A stretch of 64,000 bases of DNA from Alteromonadales bacterium alter-6D02 (GTDB lineage Bacteria > Pseudomonadota > Gammaproteobacteria > Enterobacterales > Psychrobiaceae): the NCBI GenBank assembly GCA_002835545.1, contig PIZK01000031.1, positions 17,822 through 81,821 of the forward strand. Direction: 5' to 3'. A program made the translations under genes and the position numbers. Every line of letters begins with the position of its first letter. Positions within the stretch are counted from its first letter, which is position 1. The notes beneath the pieces were generated by a model, which had not been told where the DNA came from, did no database searches, and saw only the letters and a program-made list of their open reading frames with translations. This document shows positions 38,162 through 46,874 of the stretch, one piece after another.

Positions 38162-38652
38162 TAAAACATCCGCCATGACATGCGTGGTTTACCCTTTTTC
38201 TTATAGACCCAAGCGATCTTCACTTCACCATCGGCCAAGTCATCCCTTTCGCCTTGGATGCGTAACGCGAGCTTAATATTACGACGCACCATAATTTCTT
38301 GTTTAAACTCTCCTTGTGCCTGCGCTCGCCAGCATTGCAATGGCTGTAAGACTTCAGAAGAAAACAAACAATAATTGGCAACCGTTGGTGCCTGCCAATT
38401 CACAGAAAGTACCACGTAACAGTCTTGCCCTTGATGCAAGGTAACACACTGCTCCGGCGAAACAGCCATGCTCACAGGCTGAGTGGTAACGTCAGTAGTG
38501 GCTTCTGTAAGCGGCGCATCTTCAATCAGCTGTACTCGAGCCTGCGCTTGCACAGGCCAAGCCATAAAAAGCACTAGTGTTAGCACGACTAACATTGCCG
38601 AACCGGCAGTGTTAGTGGCTAAGCGTAGTGGCTGATGAATCAAACTATTCAT
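38161..38652 (-). CDS. Exported DUF3019 family protein
   Basis: 163 residues from the ATG at 38652, which has the strong ribosome site TAGGAGGTGG. A signal peptide (LVVLTLVLFMAWPVQAQA) precedes a beta-rich domain with paired cysteines (PEQCVTLHQGQDCYVVL, then YCLFSS and LQCWRA), the DUF3019 layout. Function is unknown; members sit next to MipA/OmpV genes and RstAB-like systems in Shewanella and relatives. It begins 10 bp after the MipA-like stop and overlaps the regulator gene. Confidence 0.85.
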   Translation of the reverse strand: MNSLIHQPLRLATNTAGSAMLVVLTLVLFMAWPVQAQARVQLIEDAPLTEATTDVTTQPVSMAVSPEQCVTLHQGQDCYVVLSVNWQAPTVANYCLFSSEVLQPLQCWRAQAQGEFKQEIMVRRNIKLALRIQGERDDLADGEVKIAWVYKKKGKPRMSWRMF

Positions 38653-38662
38653 TAGCCACCTC

Positions 38663-39541
38663 CTAAAAAACATACGTTAATAAAACACCAGCACGATGGC
38701 CATCTTCAACATCATCATCACGACTAGAAATCACACGGTCAGATAGAGTGTTATAACTAACAAAGCTACCAAAAACCCAGTCTTTACTTAGTGGGTACTC
38801 TAAGCCAATCTCAGCGGCATGACTAATTCCAGAGGCACGCGAGTCTTTGTATTCCATCGCTTGGAAACCATTTTGAGCAAGGTTGGCATCGACTTCTTTC
38901 GAACGATAGCGCATGCCAACATTCGCATAGAAATTCCAATTTTTTACTTGCCAGTTATGTGCATAAGATAATGATGCCTCAATGCCATCGCTGCCATTTT
39001 TATTTGACGAATAAGGAGTAAAAATAGCCTGAACCTGACCGTTATCGAAATAACCTGTTGCTCGAAGACCGCCACGTTTGTGTTGATTGAGTTGCTGGAT
39101 ACCCTCAATGCCATCAATGCCATCAGTGTCTGTTTCGTAAAATAAATCTAAGCCCCAAGTCTCATTATTAAAGAAGTTTAAGCCCCAAGCAGGGGTTGCA
39201 TATAAGCCATGAATTCGTCGAGAGCTAAGTCCAGGTGACTCAAAGAATAAACCAAGAAACTGCACACGGTAGCTAACATCAACATCAAATTCTGCTTCTG
39301 AGTCATCATGAGTTGAGAAATAGAAATTATCACCGACACTGCTAATTGCACTGACCCCCAAATAAAAGCCATCACGTTGATTGCCATCAAAGTCGATATC
39401 AATATGACGTTCACCATCATGTTTCTCGTGCTTTTCATTCTTGTCGTGCTTGTGTTTTGTACCATGCTCACCATGAGCCAATACAGCCGTTGGAGACAGT
39501 AATAATGCGCTGATTAAAAGAGTATTCGATAACGTAGTCAT
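38663..39541 (-). CDS. MipA/OmpV family outer-membrane protein
   Basis: 292 residues. The signal peptide ends at AVLA, and a His/Lys/Asp-rich stretch (about 23-50) opens the mature protein. The rest is alternating beta strands (DGFYLGVSAISSVGDNFYF, then SYRVQFLGLFFESPG) and ends VLLTYVF, with terminal Phe as in outer-membrane barrels. MipA/OmpV proteins are porin-like or scaffold proteins. The first gene of a four-gene operon with DUF3019 and a two-component system. The His-rich N-terminus could bind divalent metal; that is inference. Confidence 0.85.
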   Translation of the reverse strand: MTTLSNTLLISALLLSPTAVLAHGEHGTKHKHDKNEKHEKHDGERHIDIDFDGNQRDGFYLGVSAISSVGDNFYFSTHDDSEAEFDVDVSYRVQFLGLFFESPGLSSRRIHGLYATPAWGLNFFNNETWGLDLFYETDTDGIDGIEGIQQLNQHKRGGLRATGYFDNGQVQAIFTPYSSNKNGSDGIEASLSYAHNWQVKNWNFYANVGMRYRSKEVDANLAQNGFQAMEYKDSRASGISHAAEIGLEYPLSKDWVFGSFVSYNTLSDRVISSRDDDVEDGHRAGVLLTYVF

Positions 39542-39742
39542 AAGCGTTCCCTGAAAATGTAAGTGATACCAACAACTGGTAAGATAGACACATCTTAACC
39601 AAGGCGATCAAAAAAGGACGTATCACTGTCTATGTAAATGTATCAGTTTGTATCCAAACTGATGAAGCGGCATTACAACAGGTTACACTTATCGCTTCAA
39701 CAGCCTTACTCCGCTTAGGGTCGTGAAAAAAGTAACGAGATA

Positions 39743-40147
39743 TTACTCAGGCAATTCATTAAGCGCCGCTAATACCTGGCATTGATAAGGATCGCCCTGA
39801 TGGCAGCTACCAACCATATTCTTTAATTCAGTTTCTAATGCTTGCAGCTGCTTTATTTTCTGTTGCACATCAATTAAATGCGTTTGTGCGATTTGATGAG
39901 CTTCATGAGGAGAGTGAGCAGCGCAGGTTTGTAGGTGAATTAACTGCTTAATTTCTTCAAGATTAAAACCCAGAGCGCGGCTATGACGGATAAACGCCAA
40001 ACGCTGTAAATGATCTTGATTATACCGACGCTGATTACCCGCGCTTCGCATCGCTTGCTCAAGTAAGCCAATTTGTTCATAGTAACGAATAGTAGGGATT
40101 TTACAGTGCGTAAGTTTAGAAAGTTGACCAATGCTGTAAATAGCCAT
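39743..40147 (-). CDS. MerR-family metal-responsive regulator
   Basis: 134 residues. The winged HTH opens YSIGQLSKLTHCKIPTIRYY and continues RRYNQDHLQRLAFIRHSRAL. A dimerisation helix follows, and the metal-binding end has cysteines in QTCAAHS, GSCHQGDPYQC. That pattern fits the Zn/Cd/Pb branch (ZntR/CadR-like). It is divergent from the CDF transporter gene, with an ideal MerR-type promoter between them, so it probably activates that gene when its metal is bound. Confidence 0.92.
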   Translation of the reverse strand: MAIYSIGQLSKLTHCKIPTIRYYEQIGLLEQAMRSAGNQRRYNQDHLQRLAFIRHSRALGFNLEEIKQLIHLQTCAAHSPHEAHQIAQTHLIDVQQKIKQLQALETELKNMVGSCHQGDPYQCQVLAALNELPE

Positions 40148-40180
40148 AATAAAAAACCTGCAATAAATTAATAAAAGCGC

Positions 40181-40211
40181 TTGAAGCTCTAGTTACTAGA
40201 GGTTTTATCAT
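40181..40211 (+). promoter_or_regulatory. MerR-type promoter of the CDF transporter
   Basis: TTGAAG (40181-40186) and TATCAT (40206-40211) are separated by 19 bp, the overlong spacer typical of MerR control. The spacer holds the perfect dyad CTCTAG-TTA-CTAGAG (40187-40201). The start codon of the transporter lies 40 bp downstream. Confidence 0.9.
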
Positions 40212-40250
40212 AACTTTATTGCTTAGGTATTACGAATCAGGGGATGAACA

Positions 40251-40874
40251 ATGGCAGGATGTTGCGGACACAATAAAAACTTCGATGGTATGAGCGCCGC
40301 CTATAAGCGCATTTTATTATGGATTATTGCGATTAACGCCAGCATGTTCTTTGTCGAGATGAGCGCGGGGATCAGTGCACAATCGCAAGCCTTGCAAGCT
40401 GATGCGCTAGACTTTTTAGGCGACACCTTTACCTATGGCTTGAGTTTATGGGTCATTGGTAAGTCGATTGCGGTGCGCAGCAATGCGGCCATTTTTAAAG
40501 GGATTAGCTTATTTGTTATTGCCGCTTGGGTTTTTGGCTCAACGGTTTATCGCATCTTTGTCTTGAATTCCCCAGATGCTTACACCATGGGAACAATCGC
40601 TATGTTAGCCTTTGTAGCTAATGTAGTGAGTGTCGTATTACTGCGAAAATATAAAGACGGTGATGCCAATGTCCGCTCGGTCTGGCTATGTAGCCGTAAT
40701 GACGCCATCGGAAATTTAGTCGTGGTTGCAGCCGCCTCCGGTGTTTGGTACACAGGGACGGCTTGGGCAGATTTAGCCGTCGCGTTAATACTCGCCTCAC
40801 TGTTTTTCAGCTCTGCTTGGCAAATTTTAAGACAAGCAATTGCTGAAAAGCGCCAACCTGTTTGCGCAGAGTAA
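40251..40874 (+). CDS. CDF-type cation efflux transporter without the C-terminal domain
   Basis: 207 residues. It opens with a possible metal-binding GCCGHN and has six membrane helices. Metal-site-like residues are in QADALDFLGDTFTYG (the DxxxD type rather than HxxxD) and SRNDAIGNLVVVAAA. Full-length CDF proteins carry a ~80-residue cytoplasmic domain after TM6, which is absent here: the chain ends KRQPVCAE. The shortened form occurs in a known CDF subgroup linked to MerR regulators, so it is not necessarily broken. It exports a divalent metal from the cytoplasm; which metal is not clear. Confidence 0.88.
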   Translation: MAGCCGHNKNFDGMSAAYKRILLWIIAINASMFFVEMSAGISAQSQALQADALDFLGDTFTYGLSLWVIGKSIAVRSNAAIFKGISLFVIAAWVFGSTVYRIFVLNSPDAYTMGTIAMLAFVANVVSVVLLRKYKDGDANVRSVWLCSRNDAIGNLVVVAAASGVWYTGTAWADLAVALILASLFFSSAWQILRQAIAEKRQPVCAE

Positions 40875-40885
40875 TAGCGTATCAT

Positions 40886-41560
40886 CTCCTATGGCTCCGG
40901 CGTGCTTTGAGCTGGAACCTCGTATTTAACAGCACAGCGAGATCCTGAATTAAACACTTTCAGGACGACAGGCAGTGGTAGCCCCAACTCGTCGTTCCGG
41001 CAGGCTGTAAGATCCCCACCCCGTCGTTCCGGCATGCTTTTAGCCGGAATCTCGCTTTTAACACTAAAACAAAGATCCTGAATTAAACACTTTCAGGATG
41101 ACAATATTCGACAGCCCCACCCCGTCGTTCCGGCAGGCTGTAAGACCCCCAACTCGTCGTTCCGGCAGGCTTTTAGCCGGAATCTCGTCTTTAACACCAA
41201 AACAGAGATCCTGAATTAAACACTTTCAGGATGACACTAAGTGACAGCCCCACCCCGTCGTTCCGGCATGCTTTTAGCCGGAATCTCGCTTTTAACACCA
41301 AAACAGAGATCCTGAATTAAACACTTTCAGGATGACAGGCTGTAAGATCCCCACCCCGTCGTTCCGGCAGGCTGTTAGCCGGAATCTCGCTTTTAACACC
41401 AAAACAAAGATCCTGAATTAAATACTTTCAGGATGACAAGCTGTGTGTTCCTGAATTAAACACTTTCAGGATGACAGGCTGTGTGTTCCTGAATTAAACA
41501 CTTTCAGGATGACAGGCTGTGTGTTCCTGAACAAAAAACTTCAGGATGACAGATTGTGGG
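40886..41560. repeat. Hairpin repeat cluster 5, with half-hairpins and a B-only tail
   Basis: Full A hairpins at 41023, 41156, 41258 and 41359; a worn one near 40895; two left-arm-only copies at 40991 and 41124 that jump to the next unit at CAGGCTGTAAGA. It ends with three extra B hairpins in tandem (~38 bp period, 41436-41550). The whole 40875-41590 gap is repeat. Confidence 0.95.
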
Positions 41561-41590
41561 AATCTAAAAAGACCCCTTTATGATGGCAAT

Positions 41591-42295
41591 CTACTCTAAA
41601 ACTTCTTCAACAATTTTAGTAACAAGAGCATCTTGATACTCTTCAACATTTTCAGAATAGCGATGTGTTAACCATTCTTGGTTATCACGCAAGATAATCG
41701 TCATTCGAAACAATTCTTCCATTACATCAACGACGCGCTTCTTATAATTAGACTCTTTCATCGAGCCATCTTCATTAAACTCTTGCCACGCCATTGGTAC
41801 AGATGATTGGTTAGGTATCGTAAACATGCGCATCCAGCGCCCTAAGGTTCTTAAGTTATTCACCACATTAAATGATTGAGAGCCACCACATACTTGCATC
41901 ACCGCCAGCGTGCGCCCTTGCGTTGGCCTAATTGCTCCGACACTAAGTGGGATCCAATCAATTTGATTTTTAAAAACGGATGACATATTGCCGTGTATCT
42001 CAGGTGAGCACCACACCATCCCTTCAGACCAAATAGCTAATTCAGTTAGCTCTTTTACTTTAGAGTGCTCTTTGTCAACACTGCCGTAGATAGGAAGTTC
42101 ACTCGGATCAAACACCCTGACCTCTGCGCCAAAACTTGACAGGATATTAGCAGCTTCTAAAGCAAGCTTTTTACTATATGATTCTTCACGCAATGAGCCA
42201 TATAACACCAAGATACGGGGCGCGTGAGATTGTGGTTCTCTTATCTGTTCTTGCACACTCACCACGCTATGACTGGGTAATTTTAATTTAGACAT
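41591..42295 (-). CDS. arsH: ArsH-type NADPH-dependent FMN reductase
   Basis: 234 residues. Flavodoxin-like fold with the FMN phosphate loop [15 protein letters not shown] and the ArsH-specific run [20 protein letters not shown] and [13 protein letters not shown]. ArsH proteins oxidise trivalent organoarsenicals or act as quinone or azo reductases. It lies 110 bp after arsR on the same strand. No arsB, acr3 or arsC gene is within the window, so the resistance set is incomplete locally. Confidence 0.93.
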   Translation of the reverse strand: MSKLKLPSHSVVSVQEQIREPQSHAPRILVLYGSLREESYSKKLALEAANILSSFGAEVRVFDPSELPIYGSVDKEHSKVKELTELAIWSEGMVWCSPEIHGNMSSVFKNQIDWIPLSVGAIRPTQGRTLAVMQVCGGSQSFNVVNNLRTLGRWMRMFTIPNQSSVPMAWQEFNEDGSMKESNYKKRVVDVMEELFRMTIILRDNQEWLTHRYSENVEEYQDALVTKIVEEVLE

Positions 42296-42356
42296 TCCTC
42301 ATAAACTCCATCAACACACTCAATTACTAAACCCAAAGCCATTCGATCATTCTAGG

Positions 42357-42367
42357 TTTGTCGAAAT
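42357..42367. promoter_or_regulatory. ArsR operator candidate before arsH
   Basis: TTTGTCGAAAT, the exact reverse complement of the 11-mer found upstream of arsR at 42747-42757. It lies between arsR and arsH with A+T-rich flanks, so arsH may have its own regulated promoter. Confidence 0.4.
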
Positions 42368-42405
42368 ATAAAATAAAAAGAAAGGCCGCAATACGCGACC
42401 ATTAA

Positions 42406-42708
42406 CTAACAGCAATCAGTTGGTTCTTTACTACAACACTCTTCCATCAAAAAATCGATTAAACCATTTAGCTGATCATACTGAGCAAAACAGCGTAATA
42501 CCCGCCCTTCTCTCACTTGTTTTATCAAACCAACATTAATCATCCGATTAATGTGATGTGACAGGGTCGAACCCGGCACATTCACTTGGTGTTGTATGTC
42601 TGCGACAGGTAACCCACTAGTGCCACTTTTCACCAATGCCCTAAAAATACCTAGGCGAGTAACATGACCTAATTCTGCTAATTGCTCAGCTGCTTTTTCA
42701 ATTTTCAT
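42406..42708 (-). CDS. arsR: ArsR-family metalloregulator
   Basis: 100 residues. Winged HTH with the recognition region VPGSTLSHHINRMINVGLI and a wing around VREGRVLRCFAQY. The C-terminus ends in clustered cysteines (EECCSKEPTDCC), a plausible As(III) site of the C-terminal type rather than the classical CxCxxC in the HTH. It is a repressor that leaves DNA on metalloid binding. It precedes arsH on the same strand. Confidence 0.9.
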   Translation of the reverse strand: MKIEKAAEQLAELGHVTRLGIFRALVKSGTSGLPVADIQHQVNVPGSTLSHHINRMINVGLIKQVREGRVLRCFAQYDQLNGLIDFLMEECCSKEPTDCC

Positions 42709-42746
42709 TCGCTAAGCTTAATAAGCCTTGCTCGCTAACGTAAATC

Positions 42747-42757
42747 ATTTCGACAAA
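42747..42757. promoter_or_regulatory. ArsR operator candidate before arsR
   Basis: ATTTCGACAAA on the plus strand, about 40 bp before the arsR start; the same 11-mer occurs inverted at 42357. On the minus strand it sits between ATCATT and AATGAT half-sites (42743-42775 region). Confidence 0.4.
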
Positions 42758-42902
42758 TATGGAAATATAATGATATTTTCTCGCCATTGCTCACAAAAAA
42801 TCACCCAAAGCGAAAAATACTTTTATCCCTAGAATCCGAGTTGCTTTATACTACGCGCCATTCAACGGCGATCCGCCCAATAAAGGTTTATTAAGGACTC
42901 TC

Positions 42903-43235
42903 ATGCACGATTTGTATTACAAAGGGCGTATCCATACTCGCGTTAATCATGTTAAATCTGGTTATAACACTAAGCGTGCAGTTAAATTAGGTACTGAAGA
43001 AAACCCTTTAACGCTTAATGTTACAAGTGAAGAACGTAAAGTCGACGTTGCAGCGATTGTATTAGAGCATGCTCTATTCGCTGATATTACTGTTAACGCT
43101 GATAGTGAAGAGAATATTCTAGAGCTGGAAGGAATACTAAATAAGCCTCAAACAACACGCTTTGAAAAAACACCTAACCGTAACGATCCGTGTTCATGTG
43201 GAAGTGGTAAAAAATATAAGAAGTGCTGTGGCTAA
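42903..43235 (+). CDS. SWIM/SEC-C motif protein (PBPRA1643 family)
   Basis: 110 residues. The C-terminal SEC-C zinc motif [19 protein letters not shown] is complete, as in the SecA tail. The N-terminal ~85 residues begin [20 protein letters not shown], the signature of a small marine gammaproteobacterial family. The function is unknown; the SEC-C motif suggests ribosome or SecB contact. Single gene, with a hairpin after the stop and a convergent TPR gene. Confidence 0.88.
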   Translation: MHDLYYKGRIHTRVNHVKSGYNTKRAVKLGTEENPLTLNVTSEERKVDVAAIVLEHALFADITVNADSEENILELEGILNKPQTTRFEKTPNRNDPCSCGSGKKYKKCCG

Positions 43236-43254
43236 TCTGATTTGCACAGTTAGC

Positions 43255-43287
43255 GCTGGCGTTTGTCCTACACTCTACAACGCCAGC
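43255..43287. terminator. Hairpin between the SEC-C and TPR genes
   Basis: GCTGGCGTT (43255-43263) pairs perfectly with AACGCCAGC (43279-43287) around a 15 nt loop, between two convergent stop codons. There is no T run, so terminator function is uncertain. Confidence 0.5.
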
Positions 43288-43307
43288 AACAATGTGAAAT
43301 AGCGCGA

Positions 43308-44297
43308 TTAGCTCGCCACCTTTTTAATTTCCTTTTTCAATGCCTTAACTTCATCTTTTAAACGCTCATCATTTGAAGTATCAACTTGTTTTAACAAAGC
43401 GTTCGCCTTGGATATTTGCCCATCCATCACATAAAGCTGAGCTAAGCGAAATGGAACCCATTGTTTATACATTGGCGCATCAATTTCGGTCAGTTGTAAT
43501 AACGATTCAATCCCCATTGTAAGATGCTCACCTGACTCAGCAGCCACTTTTCCCAGTTGATATAAAGCTTGTTGTTTTTCAGTATCTTTCTGGCCATGTT
43601 TTACGGCGGCCGAAAAGTAAGTTCGAGCCAATCCCCAATCTTGAGCTTCTACTTGAGTTAGTCCGCGAAAGAAATACAGCTGATGACTCTGTGGGAACTG
43701 CTCAATACCTTCAGCAAGTGTTTGCTCGGTTAGCTCTGTGTTTTCCATTTTTTGATAGACCGTAGCTAAGTGAAAGAAGCCTTTTTCTGCATCAATTGAT
43801 TTGAGTTTTTTAGCTAAGACAAGTGCTTCATCAACATCGCCACCAGCAATACCGGGGGCAATACGATAGAAGCCAATCAATGCTTCCAATGCTTCAATAT
43901 GCTGTGGGTTGCGTTTAACTACCCGCTCCCACGCTTTGCGACCCTCTTTGGCATAACCTAACTTTGAGAAAATACTCGCCTGCTGTGCCATCGCAACCGA
44001 TGCTAACCCAAAGCGATAATGCAGCTCATCATGGTCGGGGTGCTTTTCTAATAACTCTTCTAGCGAGTCATAGGCTTGTTCCGCTTTTCGCTCCCCTAAC
44101 CAAATTCGCGCCTGTAAAATTGCACCTTCTAAATTGGTTTGCTGAGCTTTTGGCAGTGTAGAGAAATGTTGCGCTGCAACCTCAACATTGCCATTTTCTA
44201 GTGCCTGTGTCACATCACTTGTTGCAGTGAAGGTACTTGCAAAAGAGGCTGTTGAAATAGCTAAAGAAATACATAATGCTGTTATTGTTTTTTTCAT
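43308..44297 (-). CDS. Periplasmic TPR protein
   Basis: 329 residues with a signal peptide (KKTITALCISLAISTASFA). At least six tetratricopeptide units fill the chain (e.g. WLGERKAEQAYDSLEELLEK, PDHDELHYRFGLASVAMAQQ, GREAWER-like KEGRKAWERVVKRNP). A conserved TPR-insert motif APGIAGGDVDEAL is typical of a group of exported TPR proteins of unknown role. The C-terminus is Lys-rich (KALKKEIKKVAS). Upstream, repeat cluster 6 begins 100 bp away. Confidence 0.85.
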   Translation of the reverse strand: MKKTITALCISLAISTASFASTFTATSDVTQALENGNVEVAAQHFSTLPKAQQTNLEGAILQARIWLGERKAEQAYDSLEELLEKHPDHDELHYRFGLASVAMAQQASIFSKLGYAKEGRKAWERVVKRNPQHIEALEALIGFYRIAPGIAGGDVDEALVLAKKLKSIDAEKGFFHLATVYQKMENTELTEQTLAEGIEQFPQSHQLYFFRGLTQVEAQDWGLARTYFSAAVKHGQKDTEKQQALYQLGKVAAESGEHLTMGIESLLQLTEIDAPMYKQWVPFRLAQLYVMDGQISKANALLKQVDTSNDERLKDEVKALKKEIKKVAS

Positions 44298-44397
44298 CGT
44301 TAATCCGTCAAGTTATTATTCTCATCAGCCAATCAACTGGCAGCGTATAAAACTAGACCTAGCAAAGTTGAAAAAGTTTAATTGTTTTCAAAAGAGG

Positions 44398-45050
44398 GTA
44401 AGATCCTGAATTAAACACTTTCAGGATGACAGGCTGTGACAACCCCAACCCCGTCGTTCCGGCAGTGTTTTAGCCGGAATCTCGTGTTTAACACCGAAAC
44501 AGAGATCCTGAATTAAACACTTTCAGGACGACAGGCTGTGAGGTCCAAATAAACATGACCAGTATGCAGGCTGTGACAACCCCCACCTCGTCGTTCCGGC
44601 AGGCTTTTAGCCGGAATCTCGCTTTTAACACCAAAACAAAGATCCTGAATTAAACACTTTCAGGATGACAGGCTGTGTGTTCCTGAATTAAACATTTTCA
44701 GGACGACAGGCTGTGTGTTCTTGAATTAAACATTTTCAGAACGACAGGCTGTGAGGTCCGAATAAACATGGCAAGTATGCAGGTTGTGACAACCCCCACT
44801 CCGTCGTTCCGGCAGGCTTTTAGCCGGAATCTCGCTTTTAACACCAAAACAAAGATCCTGAATTAAACACTTTCAGGATGACAGGCTGTGTGTTCCTGAA
44901 TTAAACATTTTCAGGATGACAGGCTGTGTGTTCTTGAATTAAACATTTTCAGAACGACAGGCTGTGAGGTCCGAATAAACATGCCAGTATGCAGGTTGTG
45001 ACAACCCCCACTCCGTCGTTCCGGCAGGCTTTTAGCCGGAATCTCGCTTT
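44398..45050. repeat. Hairpin repeat cluster 6, 212 bp duplication
   Basis: A hairpins at 44453, 44590, 44803 and 45014. The last two intervals are ~212 bp and near-identical, each holding three B hairpins and a 42 bp segment GTGAGGTCCGAATAAACATG...GCAGGTTGTGAC that is seen only in this cluster. It fills the gap between the TPR and M28 genes. Confidence 0.95.
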
Positions 45051-45054
45051 ACAC

Positions 45055-45088
45055 AAAAAAGCCCCGCATCATCACAATGCAGGGCTTC
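45055..45088 (-). terminator. Terminator of the M28 peptidase gene
   Basis: On the minus strand AAGCCCTGCAT pairs with ATGCGGGGCTT (one G-U) and is followed by a T run. It lies 25 bp after the M28 stop and directly against repeat cluster 6. Confidence 0.9.
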
Positions 45089-45113
45089 GATTTTTTACTC
45101 AATAAAAACGAAA

Positions 45114-46778
45114 TTAACGCTTAAATTCAGACGTTTTACTCCATTGCGGCCATGCACCATCATTTGATAGCTTATAACCCACTTCGAAGAATAATTGCAT
45201 GTCTTCAACGGCACCGGTTAAGTCCCACTCCGTGCTGTATTCATCACATAAACCGTGATAACAGCTTTTTAAGATAGGGTCTAACTTAGCGCGTAATGCG
45301 GCCGTCGCTTCATCAGCAGCTTGTGCGCCGCCTTTAGCATAAAGCGCAGGAATACCGATGTTCGCGAAAGCGAAGTGATCTGAGCGGTAGTAGATGCCTG
45401 CTGCTGGAGATGGGTCACCAGAAATCACGCGATCTTGCTTCTTCGCTGCAACCGTTAAGTAATCGTCAAGCTGTGATTGACCTAAGCCGTAAACAGCAAC
45501 ATCTTTACTCTTACCATTAACGTTTAATGCATCCATGTTGATGTTAGCAACGGTTTTCGCTGCTGGGATCACAGGGTTAGCCGCATAGAACTTAGAACCT
45601 AATAGGCCTTGTTCTTCAGCTGTCACCGCTAAGAAAGTAATTGAACGCTTTGGCTTTTGAGGCAATTTAGAAAACGCTTCAGCTACTTCGATTAATGCGC
45701 CTGTACCAGTTGCGTTATCACGTGCACCGTTATAAACCTGATCGCCTTGTTTAGTAATATCAGTGCCTAGGTGGTCCCAATGCGCCGTATAGATGATGTG
45801 CTCATCAGGATTTTCCGTACCCGGTAAGGTCGCAATAAAGTTATTTGAAACTGAGTGCTTAATGGTGTTTTTAACCGTCACAGAAGCCGTTAAGTCGCCC
45901 ATATCAACGTTATAGCTGCCCTTTGCAGCGTTAGCTTTTGCTGTCGCAAAGTCTAAACCCGCTTTAGCAAATAGTTCTGTTGCAACATCAACATTAACCC
46001 AGCCTTCAACAGCGACACGATCTTTATTTAAGTCGTCGCGTTGGAAGCCAAACTGAGGGCCAGACCACGAGTTTTTCACCACATCCCAGCCATAAGAGGC
46101 TGGCGCTGTTTCATGAACAATGATTGCACCTTCAGCACCCTGACGACTCGCCTCTTCATATTTATACGTCCAGCGACCGTAATACGTCATCGCGTTACCG
46201 GTAAATAGCGCAGGATCTTGTGTCGCAAAGCCCGGATCGTTAACTAAAATAACAACCGTTTTACCTTTAACGTCAATACCTTCGTAATCGTTCCAGTTGT
46301 ATTCAGGCGCATTGACACCGTAACCAACAAACACTAACTCAGACTCTTTTAGCTCACTAAGCTCGGTAATTCGGCTACTGCTCATCACCATATCAGGGCC
46401 GTATTGGTAATCTTTACCGCCAATTGACAGTGCCATATCAGTAGATGCTTCTAATGATACCAATGGCACTTCTTGCAAGAAACTGTCGCCATTACCTGGT
46501 TTAAAGCCAACCGCTTCAAATTCTTTAGTTAGGTATTCAAGTGTTAATTTTTCACCGAGGCTTGATGGTGCACGACCAGCAAACTCGTCTGACGCTAGTA
46601 CTTTTACGTGCTCAATCAGCTGTTCTGTATTAATACTGTCATAGCTAGCGGCAATATCTGCAGGGGTATTAGCGACGGCTTTAGCAACCGCCGTAGCATC
46701 GGCTTCGGGTGCTTTGTTATCGCCACAGGCTGCCAATACAGCAACTGACAATAACGCTAAAGGTAATTTAATGTTCAT
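45114..46778 (-). CDS. M28 family zinc aminopeptidase lipoprotein
   Basis: 554 residues. The lipobox is VLAAC. After an N-terminal PA-type insert (about 150-290, GYGVNAPEYNWNDYEGIDV), the M28 catalytic domain has two-zinc ligands H in TAHWDHLG, D in GARDNATGTG, the catalytic EE in TAEEQG, D in NINMDA, and H in YRSDHFAF. Such enzymes release N-terminal residues from peptides in the periplasm or on the surface, and feed amino acid uptake. Single gene with its own terminator. Confidence 0.93.
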   Translation of the reverse strand: MNIKLPLALLSVAVLAACGDNKAPEADATAVAKAVANTPADIAASYDSINTEQLIEHVKVLASDEFAGRAPSSLGEKLTLEYLTKEFEAVGFKPGNGDSFLQEVPLVSLEASTDMALSIGGKDYQYGPDMVMSSSRITELSELKESELVFVGYGVNAPEYNWNDYEGIDVKGKTVVILVNDPGFATQDPALFTGNAMTYYGRWTYKYEEASRQGAEGAIIVHETAPASYGWDVVKNSWSGPQFGFQRDDLNKDRVAVEGWVNVDVATELFAKAGLDFATAKANAAKGSYNVDMGDLTASVTVKNTIKHSVSNNFIATLPGTENPDEHIIYTAHWDHLGTDITKQGDQVYNGARDNATGTGALIEVAEAFSKLPQKPKRSITFLAVTAEEQGLLGSKFYAANPVIPAAKTVANINMDALNVNGKSKDVAVYGLGQSQLDDYLTVAAKKQDRVISGDPSPAAGIYYRSDHFAFANIGIPALYAKGGAQAADEATAALRAKLDPILKSCYHGLCDEYSTEWDLTGAVEDMQLFFEVGYKLSNDGAWPQWSKTSEFKR

Positions 46779-46874
46779 CGTTATAATTCTTATAGGTTAG
46801 AAATAAGGACTAAAGTATAAAGGGAATTGGCCAAACTCTCAAAACTTAGCGGGATGTATGAAGAAAACAACCAT

